Origin: Limosilactobacillus alvi
GTDB lineage: Bacteria; Bacillota; Bacilli; Lactobacillales; Lactobacillaceae
DNA length: 64,000 nucleotides
Assembly (NCBI RefSeq): GCF_016900115.1
Contig: NZ_JACJJQ010000005.1
Span: 1-64,000, forward strand
Reading direction: 5' to 3'
Under the pieces are notes generated by a model. It searched no databases and was not told where the DNA came from. It saw only the letters and a program-made list of their open reading frames with translations. This document shows, piece after piece, positions 1-8,700 of the stretch (positions within the stretch are counted from its first letter, which is position 1; the number at the start of each line of letters is the position of its first letter). Position numbers and translations under genes: made by a program.

Positions 1-938
1 AAACTTTGCCAATCAAGATCTGTCCGATCTTTTAGCACATAGCGCCAATAACGCTTAAGCGCTCTTGATAAAGCAGGGTTAGACTCCTTAACTGCCTTCA
101 TCGTTTGAATCCGGATTTGATTTACTGCCCGGTATGCTTGGGCAATGATATGAAATCGGTCGGCGACAATAAGGGCATTTGGAAATAGATCACGGACAAT
201 CGTCCGATATGGCTGATACAAGTCGACAATGACAAGCTTGACTTTGGCTCGGGCATGAAAGTCATACCGATAGAAATACTTCCTAAGCGCGTAGCTATTT
301 CTTGACTCAATAATATCCAGTAATTCATGTGTTTGCGGGTTCATCAGTGCCATACTCATTTGAGTTGCGGCGAATTTACCGGAACTAAAGTCATCAAAAG
401 CAATTACTGGTGGTAAAAATTTATAATTCGCCTTAAACTGAGGAGCTAGTTGCGGGAAAAGCCGATTTACTGTTCCTTCGGAAATGTGCAGGTTGGCAGA
501 AATATCTTTAACGGAGCGTTTTTCTGTTAGGGCCAGAAGCGCCTGTTGTTTCACTTTATCAAGAATCTGATGATTCTTATCAATTCCGTGAATCCGTGCA
601 AGGTCAGTAGTTAATTCGGGACACCCTTCCTGTCGCGGACAAATGTATTTCTGCTTTTCAACTACTAGAATTGTGGGCAACCCCGCAATGTCGAGTCCTT
701 TCAAATAAACAGTTTTAAAACCATTCTTTCGCATTAAACGCCCACAATGTGGACAAGCTGAAGGATATGATTGTCGTAAATAAACTTCATTGTGCGTCAT
801 TCGTTCAAATTGATGGTGAACTGATTGTGAGCTGGGGACAGCTTGAATCACCTTTATCCGCTCACTATCCTTGAATTTGGGGCTAAATTTAATCAAGTTG
901 TCTGTTAATCCCGTTAGATTTTTGATATACTCATTCAT
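1..938 (-). CDS. ISL3-family transposase, C-terminus cut by window edge
   Basis: The reading frame opens at an ATG at 938 on the minus strand and stays open to the window edge, giving about 312 residues of an incomplete protein. An N-terminal zinc-ribbon-like part (CPHCG near residue 75 and a second Cys region CPRQEGCPE near residue 110) is followed by a helix-turn-helix-like stretch and a DDE-type core with FDDFSSGK and the motif VIVDLYQPYR, then NALIVADRFHI. This order is typical of ISL3-family transposases (cut-and-paste DDE enzymes). The ORF is intact as far as visible, so the element could be active. The family is assigned from recalled motif order; the exact IS name is not known. The inverted repeat on the far side is outside the window. 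Confidence 0.85.
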   Translation of the reverse strand, partial: MNEYIKNLTGLTDNLIKFSPKFKDSERIKVIQAVPSSQSVHHQFERMTHNEVYLRQSYPSACPHCGRLMRKNGFKTVYLKGLDIAGLPTILVVEKQKYICPRQEGCPELTTDLARIHGIDKNHQILDKVKQQALLALTEKRSVKDISANLHISEGTVNRLFPQLAPQFKANYKFLPPVIAFDDFSSGKFAATQMSMALMNPQTHELLDIIESRNSYALRKYFYRYDFHARAKVKLVIVDLYQPYRTIVRDLFPNALIVADRFHIIAQAYRAVNQIRIQTMKAVKESNPALSRALKRYWRYVLKDRTDLDWQS

Positions 939-962
939 GGAGACGGTCCTTTCTTTTTTGAG

Positions 963-981
963 AGACGGGGGACAGCCGTCT
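963..981 (+). terminator. Hairpin upstream of the ISL3 transposase
   Basis: AGACGG at 963-968 pairs with CCGTCT at 976-981 and is followed by TCTTTTTTT on the plus strand. It lies upstream of the transposase start and would stop plus-strand transcription entering the element antisense to the transposase. A second imperfect hairpin (TTGGTACTGCTAGGA at 1019-1033 with TCCTATCAGTACCAA at 1040-1054, one mismatch) lies just outside and may belong to the element end. The exact IS terminus cannot be fixed from one end. Confidence 0.5.
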
Positions 982-1113
982 TCTTTTTTTATACATAAAA
1001 TCCCCTAAATCAAAAAAATTGGTACTGCTAGGATTTTACTCCTATCAGTACCAAATATTGTAGACCCGAATTTTCCCTAACCTCACCCTTTTTAATGTTC
1101 TCACTACACTAAT

Positions 1114-1160
1114 AAAAGCCAGGATGAAGTATCATGTACGAAAACTTCATCCTGGCTTTT
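1114..1160. terminator. Bidirectional terminator after galR
   Basis: A 17-bp stem is formed by AAAAGCCAGGATGAAGT at 1114-1130 and its exact complement at 1144-1160, with a 13-nt loop. A-rich and T-rich flanks on both sides allow termination in either direction. It lies 20 nt past the stop codon of the leftward galR gene, so it most likely ends the gal operon transcript. Confidence 0.85.
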
Positions 1161-1179
1161 TCTAAATTATCGGTCTAAC

Positions 1180-2166
<987 letters not shown>

Positions 2167-2219
2167 CTATAACACCTCCCGTGAACACCTAAATCATATT
2201 TTTCAATTGTCTTACAAGT

Positions 2220-3671
2220 TTAGAGAATTTGCAAGAAACGTTCCCAACCGGCTTGACCAGCTTCATCATTCTTGAAGACTCCAGCATCAGCTAAAACATC
2301 CCCAAAGACTTGGGCTACTTCTTCGTGTAAAACTTGTTCCACATTATCCTTAGTAATTTCCCGCCGAGATTGAACTTCTTTAGCCCATGGAAGATGAGCA
2401 TCCGTAATTTCATTAGCTTCCCCAAGCCAGAATTTCTTAACTTCGTTTAATTCGCTCTTCAACCGGGCAGGTAAGATTGCCCGCCCCATAACTTCAATTA
2501 AACCAATATTCTCTTTCTTAATGTGCCATTTTTCAGCGTGAGGGTGGAAAATCCCTAGTGGATAATCATCATTAGTATTGTTATCGCGTAAAACAAGGTC
2601 CAAGACGTAAGCTGTACCTTCCCGGTGCATAATCGGTGTAACCGTGTGGTGGCGTTCGCCATCAACTCCAAAGGCCTTAATTTGGAGACTCTCGTCATCA
2701 TAGTGGTTCCACTTATCCATGATGTAAGTTCCTAATTGAATTAATTGAATTGTGTCTTCACTCGTTAAACGAATATCACTCATCGGCCAATCAACGACCC
2801 CGGCTTTTACCGCTGGAAAATCTGAGAAGTGAAGCGGTTTTTTAATTTTAGCCTTCATCATTGGAAAGGTGTGCCGGCCACCTTGGTAGTGTTCGTGGGC
2901 TAACATTGAACCCCCAACAATTGGCAAATCAGCGTTACTCCCAACAAAGTAGTGTGGGAATTGCCGTTCAATTTCAACCAAGTTGATCAAAGTCTGTTGA
3001 TCAATCTTCATCGGTTCGTGCTTAGTGTCCAGAAAGATACAGTGTTCATTGAAGTAGGCGTATGGTGAGTATTGCATCCCCCATTTTTGCCCGCCAACGT
3101 TTAACCGGATCACCCGATGGTTACTCCGCGCTGCTTGACCTAACCGACCCAAATACCCCTCGTTTTCAAGGCAAAGGGCGCATTGTGGATACTTCTTAGC
3201 AGTTGCATGAGCCGCTGCCGCAATGGCCTTTGGATCTTTTTCAGGCTTCGAAAGGTTAATTGTAATTTCCAGCTCGTTCCCATCTTTAACCTTCTCATTA
3301 AAGACCACATTTTTCTTGATGGCGTCAACCTTAACATAGTCGTTATTGGTACAAAGATTGTAAAACCAATCGGTGGCCGTTTCTGGTGAGACAATATGCT
3401 TTTGCCAAAATTCATGGTTGATCACACTTGGCCGCGGTGTCATCAAATCGTAAAGTTGATCGTTCAAGATTTCCCGTGCCGTTTGCCCATCTTCGATCTT
3501 ACCTCGACTAACCGCTAATTCAATAAGCTGTGGAACTAACTTACCTTCCTTGGCTGGAACATCTTCATCCCCAACTAAGGCCCGAATCTTATTTTCAACG
3601 TAAACCTTGTCTAATGCTTCAAAAGCGCCAGCATCAATTGTTTCTTGTGCGAATTCAGCAATTACACCCAT
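2220..3671 (-). CDS. galT: UTP-hexose-1-phosphate uridylyltransferase (class II GalT)
   Basis: The enzyme transfers UMP from UDP-glucose to galactose-1-phosphate in the Leloir pathway. At 483 residues it has the size of the Bacillus/Lactobacillus class II family rather than the roughly 350-residue class I enzymes. The GIFHPHAEKWHIKKENIGLIE region carries the HPH catalytic motif, and VGGSMLAHEHYQGGRH is also family-like. The ATG at 3671 is chosen because GAGGGG sits 9 nt before it; an upstream in-frame GTG at 3689 overlaps that ribosome site. It follows galK but is separated by a terminator-like hairpin at 3714-3758, so its expression may be lower than galK. No galE or galM is in the window. 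Confidence 0.95.
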   Translation of the reverse strand: MGVIAEFAQETIDAGAFEALDKVYVENKIRALVGDEDVPAKEGKLVPQLIELAVSRGKIEDGQTAREILNDQLYDLMTPRPSVINHEFWQKHIVSPETATDWFYNLCTNNDYVKVDAIKKNVVFNEKVKDGNELEITINLSKPEKDPKAIAAAAHATAKKYPQCALCLENEGYLGRLGQAARSNHRVIRLNVGGQKWGMQYSPYAYFNEHCIFLDTKHEPMKIDQQTLINLVEIERQFPHYFVGSNADLPIVGGSMLAHEHYQGGRHTFPMMKAKIKKPLHFSDFPAVKAGVVDWPMSDIRLTSEDTIQLIQLGTYIMDKWNHYDDESLQIKAFGVDGERHHTVTPIMHREGTAYVLDLVLRDNNTNDDYPLGIFHPHAEKWHIKKENIGLIEVMGRAILPARLKSELNEVKKFWLGEANEITDAHLPWAKEVQSRREITKDNVEQVLHEEVAQVFGDVLADAGVFKNDEAGQAGWERFLQIL

Positions 3672-3713
3672 ATTTAAAATTCCCCTCACTATCTTTTTTG
3701 CTCGCTCTAATAA

Positions 3714-3758
3714 AAATAACGCCCACCGCTACCCACCAGTGGCGCGAAGGCGTTATTT
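3714..3758 (-). terminator. Hairpin between galK and galT
   Basis: Read on the minus strand, AAATAACGCC (3758-3749) pairs with GGCGTTATTT (3723-3714) and is followed by TTATT. The loop holds a smaller pairable stretch. It lies in the 113-nt gap between the galK stop and the galT start. It resembles a weak intrinsic terminator and could attenuate read-through from galK into galT and galR, or act as an mRNA-stability stem. Confidence 0.6.
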
Positions 3759-3784
3759 GCGTCGTTTTAGGTTAGTAGCCAAGA

Positions 3785-4951
3785 TTAAAGCTTGTGTGGC
3801 CCATCCACGATTTCAGCATCGTAGAAGCTAGCCGCGTAGCCCACTTTTTCTTCGTAGATCTTACCAACCTTTTCCTTCAAGTTTTCAGCTTGATCCTTCT
3901 TAACAATCGCAATGGCACTTCCAGCGAAGCCCCCACCAATCATCCGAGCACCAAGAACTCCTGGTTGTTGCCATGCAGCTTCAGCTAAGGTATCCAATTC
4001 CATCCCCGAAACTTCATAATCATAGTGAAGAGAGACGTGTGAAGCGTTGATTAAACGACCAAGCTTTTCAAGGTCCCCAGCCTTCATGGCTTCAGTCGCC
4101 TTGACTGTCCGTTCATTTTCAAAGACAGCATGGCGAGCCCGGCGAAGCAAAACATCATCATTAATTAAGTAGGAGTATTCATCAAAGGTTTCGGAATCCA
4201 ATTCCCCAAGGGTTTGGATATCCAACTTGGTTTGGAGCCGCTTAACAGCTTCTTGACATTGGGCAACCCGCTCATTATAAGCTGAACCAGCCAAAGAGTG
4301 CTTTTTATTTGTACTCATAATAACAATCTCGTAGTCGCCAAGTTCAAGCGGCATGTATTTGTATTCCAAAGTATTGCAGTCAAGGAAGATGGCATTATCC
4401 TTCTTTCCCATTCCAACCGCAAATTGGTCCATGATTCCGGAATTTAAACCAACGAAATCATTTTCCGTTTTTTGACCAAGCTTAACAAGGTCTAATTGTT
4501 CAATATCAAGCTTAAATTCTTCCTTTAAAACTTCCCCCATTAACATTTCAATAGAAGCAGAAGAGGAAAGCCCTGCCCCATAAGGGAGATTCCCATGAAC
4601 TAAGAGGTTAAACCCGTGGTCAATCTTGTATCCCCTTTGGCGAAGGTATACTAACATTCCCTTGAAGTAGTTGGTCCACTTCCGATCGTCTTCAGTTTCT
4701 GGCTTGTCATCGTCAAGCTTGAAACTAACAATCTTACCGTCCATATTCAAGGAAGCCAATTGAACTTCATCATCATCCCGGGGACCATAAGTAGCGTAAG
4801 TCCCCAAGCTAATTGCGCATGGGAAAACCCGACCTCCATTGTAATCGGTATGTTCCCCAATCACATTAATCCGGCCTGGTGAGAAAAAGACATCTTGACC
4901 TGCTGTGTGAAAATTTTCTTCATAGCTCTTGAGCAGTTCTTCCTTCTTCAT
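3785..4951 (-). CDS. galK: Galactokinase
   Basis: The protein phosphorylates galactose at C1 with ATP, the first committed Leloir step. It is 388 residues long, normal for GalK. It has the galactokinase signature GRINVIGEHTDYNGG near residue 30, the GHMP-kinase motif PYGAGLSSSASIE near residue 125, and the C-terminal motif MIGGGFAGSAIAI. The ATG at 4951 is preferred over the ORF start at 4975, because TGGAGG lies 8 nt upstream of it. It is the first gene of the leftward gal cluster and is preceded by a promoter, a cre-like site and an operator palindrome. Confidence 0.97.
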   Translation of the reverse strand: MKKEELLKSYEENFHTAGQDVFFSPGRINVIGEHTDYNGGRVFPCAISLGTYATYGPRDDDEVQLASLNMDGKIVSFKLDDDKPETEDDRKWTNYFKGMLVYLRQRGYKIDHGFNLLVHGNLPYGAGLSSSASIEMLMGEVLKEEFKLDIEQLDLVKLGQKTENDFVGLNSGIMDQFAVGMGKKDNAIFLDCNTLEYKYMPLELGDYEIVIMSTNKKHSLAGSAYNERVAQCQEAVKRLQTKLDIQTLGELDSETFDEYSYLINDDVLLRRARHAVFENERTVKATEAMKAGDLEKLGRLINASHVSLHYDYEVSGMELDTLAEAAWQQPGVLGARMIGGGFAGSAIAIVKKDQAENLKEKVGKIYEEKVGYAASFYDAEIVDGPHKL

Positions 4952-4982
4952 TTTATTAACCTCCAAAAATTCCATGGTTAAA

Positions 4983-5002
4983 TTTAATAAAACTTTACTA
5001 AA
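4983..5002. promoter_or_regulatory. Candidate GalR operator before galK
   Basis: The sequence TTTAATAAA-AC-TTTACTAAA is a palindrome of two 9-bp half-sites with one mismatch, 31 nt upstream of the galK ATG and just downstream of the predicted -10. Its position and symmetry fit a LacI/GalR-type operator that blocks transcription. Binding by the linked GalR is inferred from proximity. Confidence 0.65.
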
Positions 5003-5005
5003 ATA

Positions 5006-5048
5006 ATGTTACTCTCCTTTTTTACCCTGGTCAAGATACCGCTTACAT
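5006..5048 (-). promoter_or_regulatory. galK promoter with an overlapping cre site
   Basis: On the minus strand -35 TTGACC (5034-5029), a 17-bp spacer and -10 TAACAT (5011-5006) form a promoter aimed at galK. The 15-mer ATGTAAGCGGTATCT (5048-5034, minus) matches the CcpA cre consensus WTGNAANCGNWNNCW at every defined position and abuts the -35. This predicts carbon catabolite repression of the gal genes by CcpA. The promoter and the consensus match are seen in the sequence; binding is inferred. Confidence 0.7.
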
Positions 5049-5120
5049 TTTTTGGGAAATTTCTTCTAATTCGTGATGTTAACTGGTCTTACGGTATAAT
5101 TAAAAAGTGGAGGTAAAATT

Positions 5121-6077
5121 ATGAAAACTTTAAGTCCAAAGCAATTAATAACCGCAACCTATCCAGGAAGTCGGTGGCAAGTAAGGACTTTTGAACATCA
5201 ACCAAGCTTGTATACCCCATTACTCGGCAATTTTTTTACCATTAAACTTCACCAAAGCCCGTCAATTACGATAAAAAGTCAAAACCGGGCTAACCAGTAT
5301 AGTCCTAACGCTAAATTTGTTATTAAAATTAATAATGGTAATTGGTCTAGCTTTTACGCTGGCCACCCCTTTACCATTTCTCTTCCTGAAACTGCAATTG
5401 TTACCATTATGACCGGTGGTAATTGTGACTTAGATCAAGTCTGGAAAAATCACCAAGGCTTTGCCTTAACCGGAATTGAAATTGCTGACAAAGCACAATG
5501 GCAACCCATCGTTACTGTTCCTCAAGTTACGGTCATTGGTGATTCAATTACCGCCGGTTGCTGGGTTGGTGGCAAGCACGCGAGCATCGACTATCATCCA
5601 GAAAGTAATTACATCGGGATTGCTAGTAGAGAACTACAAATGCCCATTGGGCGGATTGCCTACTCCGCAGCTGGCTTTCTTCGTTCTGGAACTGGTCAAG
5701 TTCCCCCAGCCATTCATTGGCTCACCCACATCGATACCCAAGCCACTTGCCCCTTACCCACTAGCCAGTGGATCATCGTTAATTTAGGGGTGAATGACCG
5801 GCAGTTTAGTTCGCATGAATTTTTGCTAGCTGCTCAAACCTACTTCTCCCAACTAAAAAAACATTTCAATGGTCAAATCGCTATCTTAATTCCCTTTGCC
5901 CAAGCCTTTGCTTCGGAGTTACATCAGTTGGGCCGTGACTTCAACTTTCCGGTTATCGAAACGGCTGGTTGGTTAACCTCAACAACCGATGGCCTTCATC
6001 CGGATCAAGCTGGATCAATTACGCTTGGCAAACATTTTGCAAATGCACTTCAAAATTTACTGGAAGGAGAAAACTAA
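5121..6077 (+). CDS. SGNH/GDSL-family hydrolase (probable carbohydrate or lipid esterase)
   Basis: This 318-residue protein has an N-terminal beta-rich part (about residues 1-130) and a C-terminal SGNH hydrolase domain. Block I VTVIGDSITAG near residue 136 carries the catalytic Ser, NLGVND near residue 222 is block III, and DGLHPDQAGS near residue 288 gives the Asp-His pair. The two-domain plan resembles acetyl-xylan-esterase-like SGNH proteins. No signal peptide is seen, so it is probably cytoplasmic. It has GTGGAGG before the ATG and a TATAAT at 5095-5100. Its stop overlaps the start of the phosphatase gene, so the two are co-transcribed. The substrate is unknown. Confidence 0.8.
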   Translation: MKTLSPKQLITATYPGSRWQVRTFEHQPSLYTPLLGNFFTIKLHQSPSITIKSQNRANQYSPNAKFVIKINNGNWSSFYAGHPFTISLPETAIVTIMTGGNCDLDQVWKNHQGFALTGIEIADKAQWQPIVTVPQVTVIGDSITAGCWVGGKHASIDYHPESNYIGIASRELQMPIGRIAYSAAGFLRSGTGQVPPAIHWLTHIDTQATCPLPTSQWIIVNLGVNDRQFSSHEFLLAAQTYFSQLKKHFNGQIAILIPFAQAFASELHQLGRDFNFPVIETAGWLTSTTDGLHPDQAGSITLGKHFANALQNLLEGEN

Positions 6078-6862
6078 TGACGAATCGGCTTTTACCAATC
6101 ACCAAGGGCTATAACTTTCGGGACTTAGGTGGTTACCAAACTACCAGTGGAAAAAAAGTTAAATGGCGGCGCTTACTCCGGAGTGGTAAACTAGCAGATC
6201 TGGATTCGCAAGATTTAATGATTTTAACGGATTTTAATTTAGTCGCCGACATCGATCTCCGTTCCCCCGCAGAAGTTAAAACCGATCCAGACCATTACCC
6301 AAGCCAAACCAAATATTACTTTAACCCCATTTTCGACACTGATAAAACTCGTTCTTCTAAAGGTTTAGCTGGCTATGGCCCGAAGGCTGATGTTGAACCT
6401 AACGTTGGTTACCACCACATGAAAAATGTTTATCATGAAATGATCACTTTTCCTAGTGGTCAGGCAGCTTTCAAGAAGTTGTTCGAAATCGCTCTCAGCC
6501 TTAACGATGATGAAAGTTTAATTTTTCATTGTACCGCTGGGAAGGATCGGACAGGCGTTTCCGCTGCGCTTCTATTAGCCACACTTGGAGTTCCCAAAGC
6601 AACCATTCAGGCTGACTATTTACTTTCCAACCAAACTACTAAAACTATCATCGATAAAATGGTTCAGCAAATTAAAGCTTCCGGCCGCAATGACTTTTTC
6701 TTGCAGAACTTTCGGGCGGTCGCTGGGGTTAACCTCGATTATCTCAATGAGGCTTTTAACACGATTGATAATCAATTTGGAGGCTTAGAAGAATTCTTGA
6801 CGACCACTCTCGGACTCAGTAGAACCGACCTGCAGGATTTTCGTGTTAAGTTTACCCAATAG
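6077..6862 (+). CDS. Tyrosine-protein phosphatase (Y_phosphatase3 type)
   Basis: The protein is 261 residues long. Near the N-terminus it has NFRDLGGYQTTSGKKVKWRR, which is typical of the Wzb-unrelated bacterial Tyr/Ser phosphatases. The P-loop HCTAGKDRTG near residue 154 supplies the CX5R catalytic Cys and Arg. The start at 6077 is chosen because its ATG overlaps the upstream TAA (TAATG) with AAGGAGAA in front; an open frame continues upstream to 5969 but lies inside the esterase gene. In related bacteria such enzymes act on phosphotyrosine or phosphoinositides; the substrate here is not known. Confidence 0.88.
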   Translation: MTNRLLPITKGYNFRDLGGYQTTSGKKVKWRRLLRSGKLADLDSQDLMILTDFNLVADIDLRSPAEVKTDPDHYPSQTKYYFNPIFDTDKTRSSKGLAGYGPKADVEPNVGYHHMKNVYHEMITFPSGQAAFKKLFEIALSLNDDESLIFHCTAGKDRTGVSAALLLATLGVPKATIQADYLLSNQTTKTIIDKMVQQIKASGRNDFFLQNFRAVAGVNLDYLNEAFNTIDNQFGGLEEFLTTTLGLSRTDLQDFRVKFTQ

Positions 6863-6900
6863 GTTATAATGGTAGTAAGTAAACAGAAAGAGGTGGCAAA

Positions 6901-7413
6901 ATGGAAATTTCAGTTGCGCTAAAAAATCAACATCTGCCTGACCGCTTCACAAAGCACGCACCAGCTACAGATATTTATCATGGAGTCCCCAACCGCTCCT
7001 TCCCCATCCAGATTAAGGATGTGCCAACTGGTACTAAGTCATTAGCCTTAACTTTTGTGGATTTTGATTCAATTCCAGTTTGTGGCTTTACTTGGATTCA
7101 TTGGTTAGCCGCTAACCTTCCCGTTAAATGGGAAATCATTCCAGAAAATGCCAGCTTTGATCCTGAATTACGAAAGCAATTTGTCCAAGGCAAAAACAGT
7201 AGTGCCAACAAATTTGCGCCACGGGAAGCTGATATCCAAGTTGGGTACAATGGCCCCCAACCACCAGATAAAACCCATAATTACACCCTAACGGTCTATG
7301 CCCTTGATACAAAGCTGCCACTGCAAGATGGTTACTGGCTCAACGAATTCCGCCGGGCCATCCAGGGGCATGTCCTAGTAAAGACAAAACTTGAACTTCC
7401 TTGCCAAGCTTAA
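6901..7413 (+). CDS. YbhB/YbcL-family (PEBP, Raf-kinase-inhibitor-like) protein
   Basis: This 170-residue protein belongs to the phosphatidylethanolamine-binding-like family. It has SLALTFVDFDSIPV followed by the WIHWLAANLP segment (family core DP..P..H), and later YNGPQPPDKTHNYTLTVYALD, the conserved anion-pocket region. No signal peptide is present. GAAAGAGGTGG precedes the ATG. It follows the phosphatase by 38 nt and probably shares its transcript. The function in bacteria is not settled. Confidence 0.88.
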   Translation: MEISVALKNQHLPDRFTKHAPATDIYHGVPNRSFPIQIKDVPTGTKSLALTFVDFDSIPVCGFTWIHWLAANLPVKWEIIPENASFDPELRKQFVQGKNSSANKFAPREADIQVGYNGPQPPDKTHNYTLTVYALDTKLPLQDGYWLNEFRRAIQGHVLVKTKLELPCQA

Positions 7414-7429
7414 TGAAAGGACTGATTTG

Positions 7430-7654
7430 ATGGATAATCGTATTTTCTTTAACCCCGGCGATTCAATCGCCAACATTCATGATTATGATGAAGCGGTGCG
7501 GAAAGGACAAATTTACAAAAAAGAAAAGCACATTGATGACCTCGTAATTGCTAAGGGGCCAGACGACGAAGAATACGCCATCTTTTATGCTAAGGATGCT
7601 CTTCCAGCCGACCACAAAGCTTCAAAGCCTTATGATGTCCGGCGAAAACTTTAA
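7430..7654 (+). CDS. Small unknown protein (74 residues)
   Basis: I do not recognise this protein. It begins MDNRIFFNPGDSIANIHDYD and is charged and soluble, with no transmembrane segment and no cysteine. The ATG at 7430 is chosen because GAAAGGA lies 9 nt before it, 16 nt after the stop of the PEBP gene, so it is probably the last gene of the 5.1-7.65 kb unit. A strong terminator follows at 7703. Confidence 0.7.
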   Translation: MDNRIFFNPGDSIANIHDYDEAVRKGQIYKKEKHIDDLVIAKGPDDEEYAIFYAKDALPADHKASKPYDVRRKL

Positions 7655-7702
7655 ATTATAAAGAGGATGAGAGAGGCTGGGAAAAAACTCCTAGTCCAAA
7701 GT

Positions 7703-7748
7703 AAAAACCGGATGATGAATTTCTTGAACAATTCATCATCCGGTTTTT
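7703..7748 (+). terminator. Terminator of the esterase-phosphatase-PEBP unit
   Basis: A perfect 19-bp stem is formed by 7703-7721 (AAAAACCGGATGATGAATT) and 7730-7748, with an 8-nt loop and T-rich end. It lies 48 nt after the last gene. Just before it, GAGAGGCTGGGAAAAAACTCC at 7673-7693 resembles the outer end of the dispersed intergenic repeat. Confidence 0.85.
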
Positions 7749-7757
7749 ATGTACACA

Positions 7758-7880
7758 GGAAGTCGCTCCTGATATGATGTAATTTTAGCTCAAAACAAAC
7801 AAAAAGGAGCGATTTCCATGCATCAAAATTATACCATAAGGCAAACCAAATTCGTACTAAACTATAACTATGATTTACCA
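7758..7880 (+). pseudogene. Remnant of an IS 5' end (IS1182-like transposase start)
   Basis: A 12-bp inverted repeat (GGAAGTCGCTCC at 7758-7769 and GGAGCGATTTCC at 7806-7817, one mismatch) precedes an ATG at 7818. The frame then reads MHQNYTIRQTKFVLNYNYDL, which resembles the N-terminus of IS1182-type transposases. The similarity stops after about 20 residues, where a short copy of the intergenic repeat begins. This looks like the stub of an IS that was otherwise deleted. Family assignment is from memory and tentative. Confidence 0.45.
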
Positions 7881-7894
7881 CAGAAGCTCACTTT

Positions 7895-7950
7895 CATCTC
7901 CGAATATTACTCAGCAACTACGGTCAAAGAGCTTTTTTTCCATCCATTCC
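7895..7950. repeat. Short copy of the dispersed intergenic element
   Basis: The stretch beginning CATCTCCGAATATTACTCAG and ending AAAGAGCTTTTTTTCCATCC matches, in the same orientation as the 12.2 kb copy, the inner hairpin end joined directly to the outer AGCTTTTTTCC end. The middle of the module is missing, as in the reverse-oriented copy at 32.4 kb. With the IS remnant it fills the gap between 7655 and 7962. Confidence 0.7.
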
Positions 7951-7962
7951 TCTTTTATAAAA

Positions 7963-8697
7963 TCAGAACTTCATTGCATCCAAGAAATTAGCAATCCGCT
8001 CAGTTGGGCGGTTAAAGAATTCATCACTCGTCCCAGCAAATTCGATCCGGCCTTCCTCAACAAAAACGATCTTATCGGCAACCCGCCGGGCAAATTCCAT
8101 GTTGTGAGTTACCACAATTATTGAGTGTTGGCTTTTTGCTAGGTCCTGTAGTACCCGGAGGACTTGGGCTTCAAGTTCAGGGTCTAAGGCGCTTGTGGGT
8201 TCATCAAACAAAATGTAGTAAGGATTCATGGCCAGCGCCCGACAAATCGAAATTCGTTGTTGTTGCCCCCCGGAAAGTTGACTTGGATATCGGTTTGCCG
8301 TATCAGCTAACCCAACTTGTTCCAGTAACTCCATTGCGTGATTTTCAGCTACCGTCTTATTTTGTTTCAGAACATGAATTGGACCTTCTGTGATGTTACG
8401 TAAGATCGTTAAGTGAGGGAAAAGGTTCCAACTCTGAAAAACCATTGCTGTTTTCCGGCGTAAAGCTAAAATTTCATGATTGCTTAGATTATTACTAAAA
8501 TCAACGGTTAAATCACCAATGGTCATCATTCCCTTTTGTGGGCGTTCCAAAAGATTAATTGCCCGCAACAACGTTGATTTTCCAGCGCCCGATGGACCTA
8601 AAATCACCGTCGTTTCCTGTTCTGGAAATTCAACAGTAATATTATCCAATGCATGATGTTCTTTGTATTGCTTGTCAACGTTCGTTAACTTAATCAT
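7963..8697 (-). CDS. Polar amino-acid ABC transporter, ATP-binding protein
   Basis: This 244-residue ATPase has Walker A GPSGAGKST near residue 34, the Q-loop VFQSWNLFPH, signature LSGGQQQR near residue 145, Walker B ILFDEPTSALDPE and the H-loop VVTHNMEFA. The PTSALDPE and FF-(N)RP...FLDA ending are typical of GlnQ/TcyC-like ATPases of the polar amino-acid uptake family. It follows the permease with a 3-nt gap and energises import with the permease and lipoprotein upstream. The amino acid carried (cystine, glutamine or arginine) cannot be told from sequence alone. Confidence 0.93.
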   Translation of the reverse strand: MIKLTNVDKQYKEHHALDNITVEFPEQETTVILGPSGAGKSTLLRAINLLERPQKGMMTIGDLTVDFSNNLSNHEILALRRKTAMVFQSWNLFPHLTILRNITEGPIHVLKQNKTVAENHAMELLEQVGLADTANRYPSQLSGGQQQRISICRALAMNPYYILFDEPTSALDPELEAQVLRVLQDLAKSQHSIIVVTHNMEFARRVADKIVFVEEGRIEFAGTSDEFFNRPTERIANFLDAMKF

Positions 8698-8700
8698 TCC

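Noticed and set aside
7870-8124. 84-codon plus-strand ORF
   Set aside because: It runs through the intergenic repeat and then antisense to the amino-acid ABC ATPase; no ribosome site.
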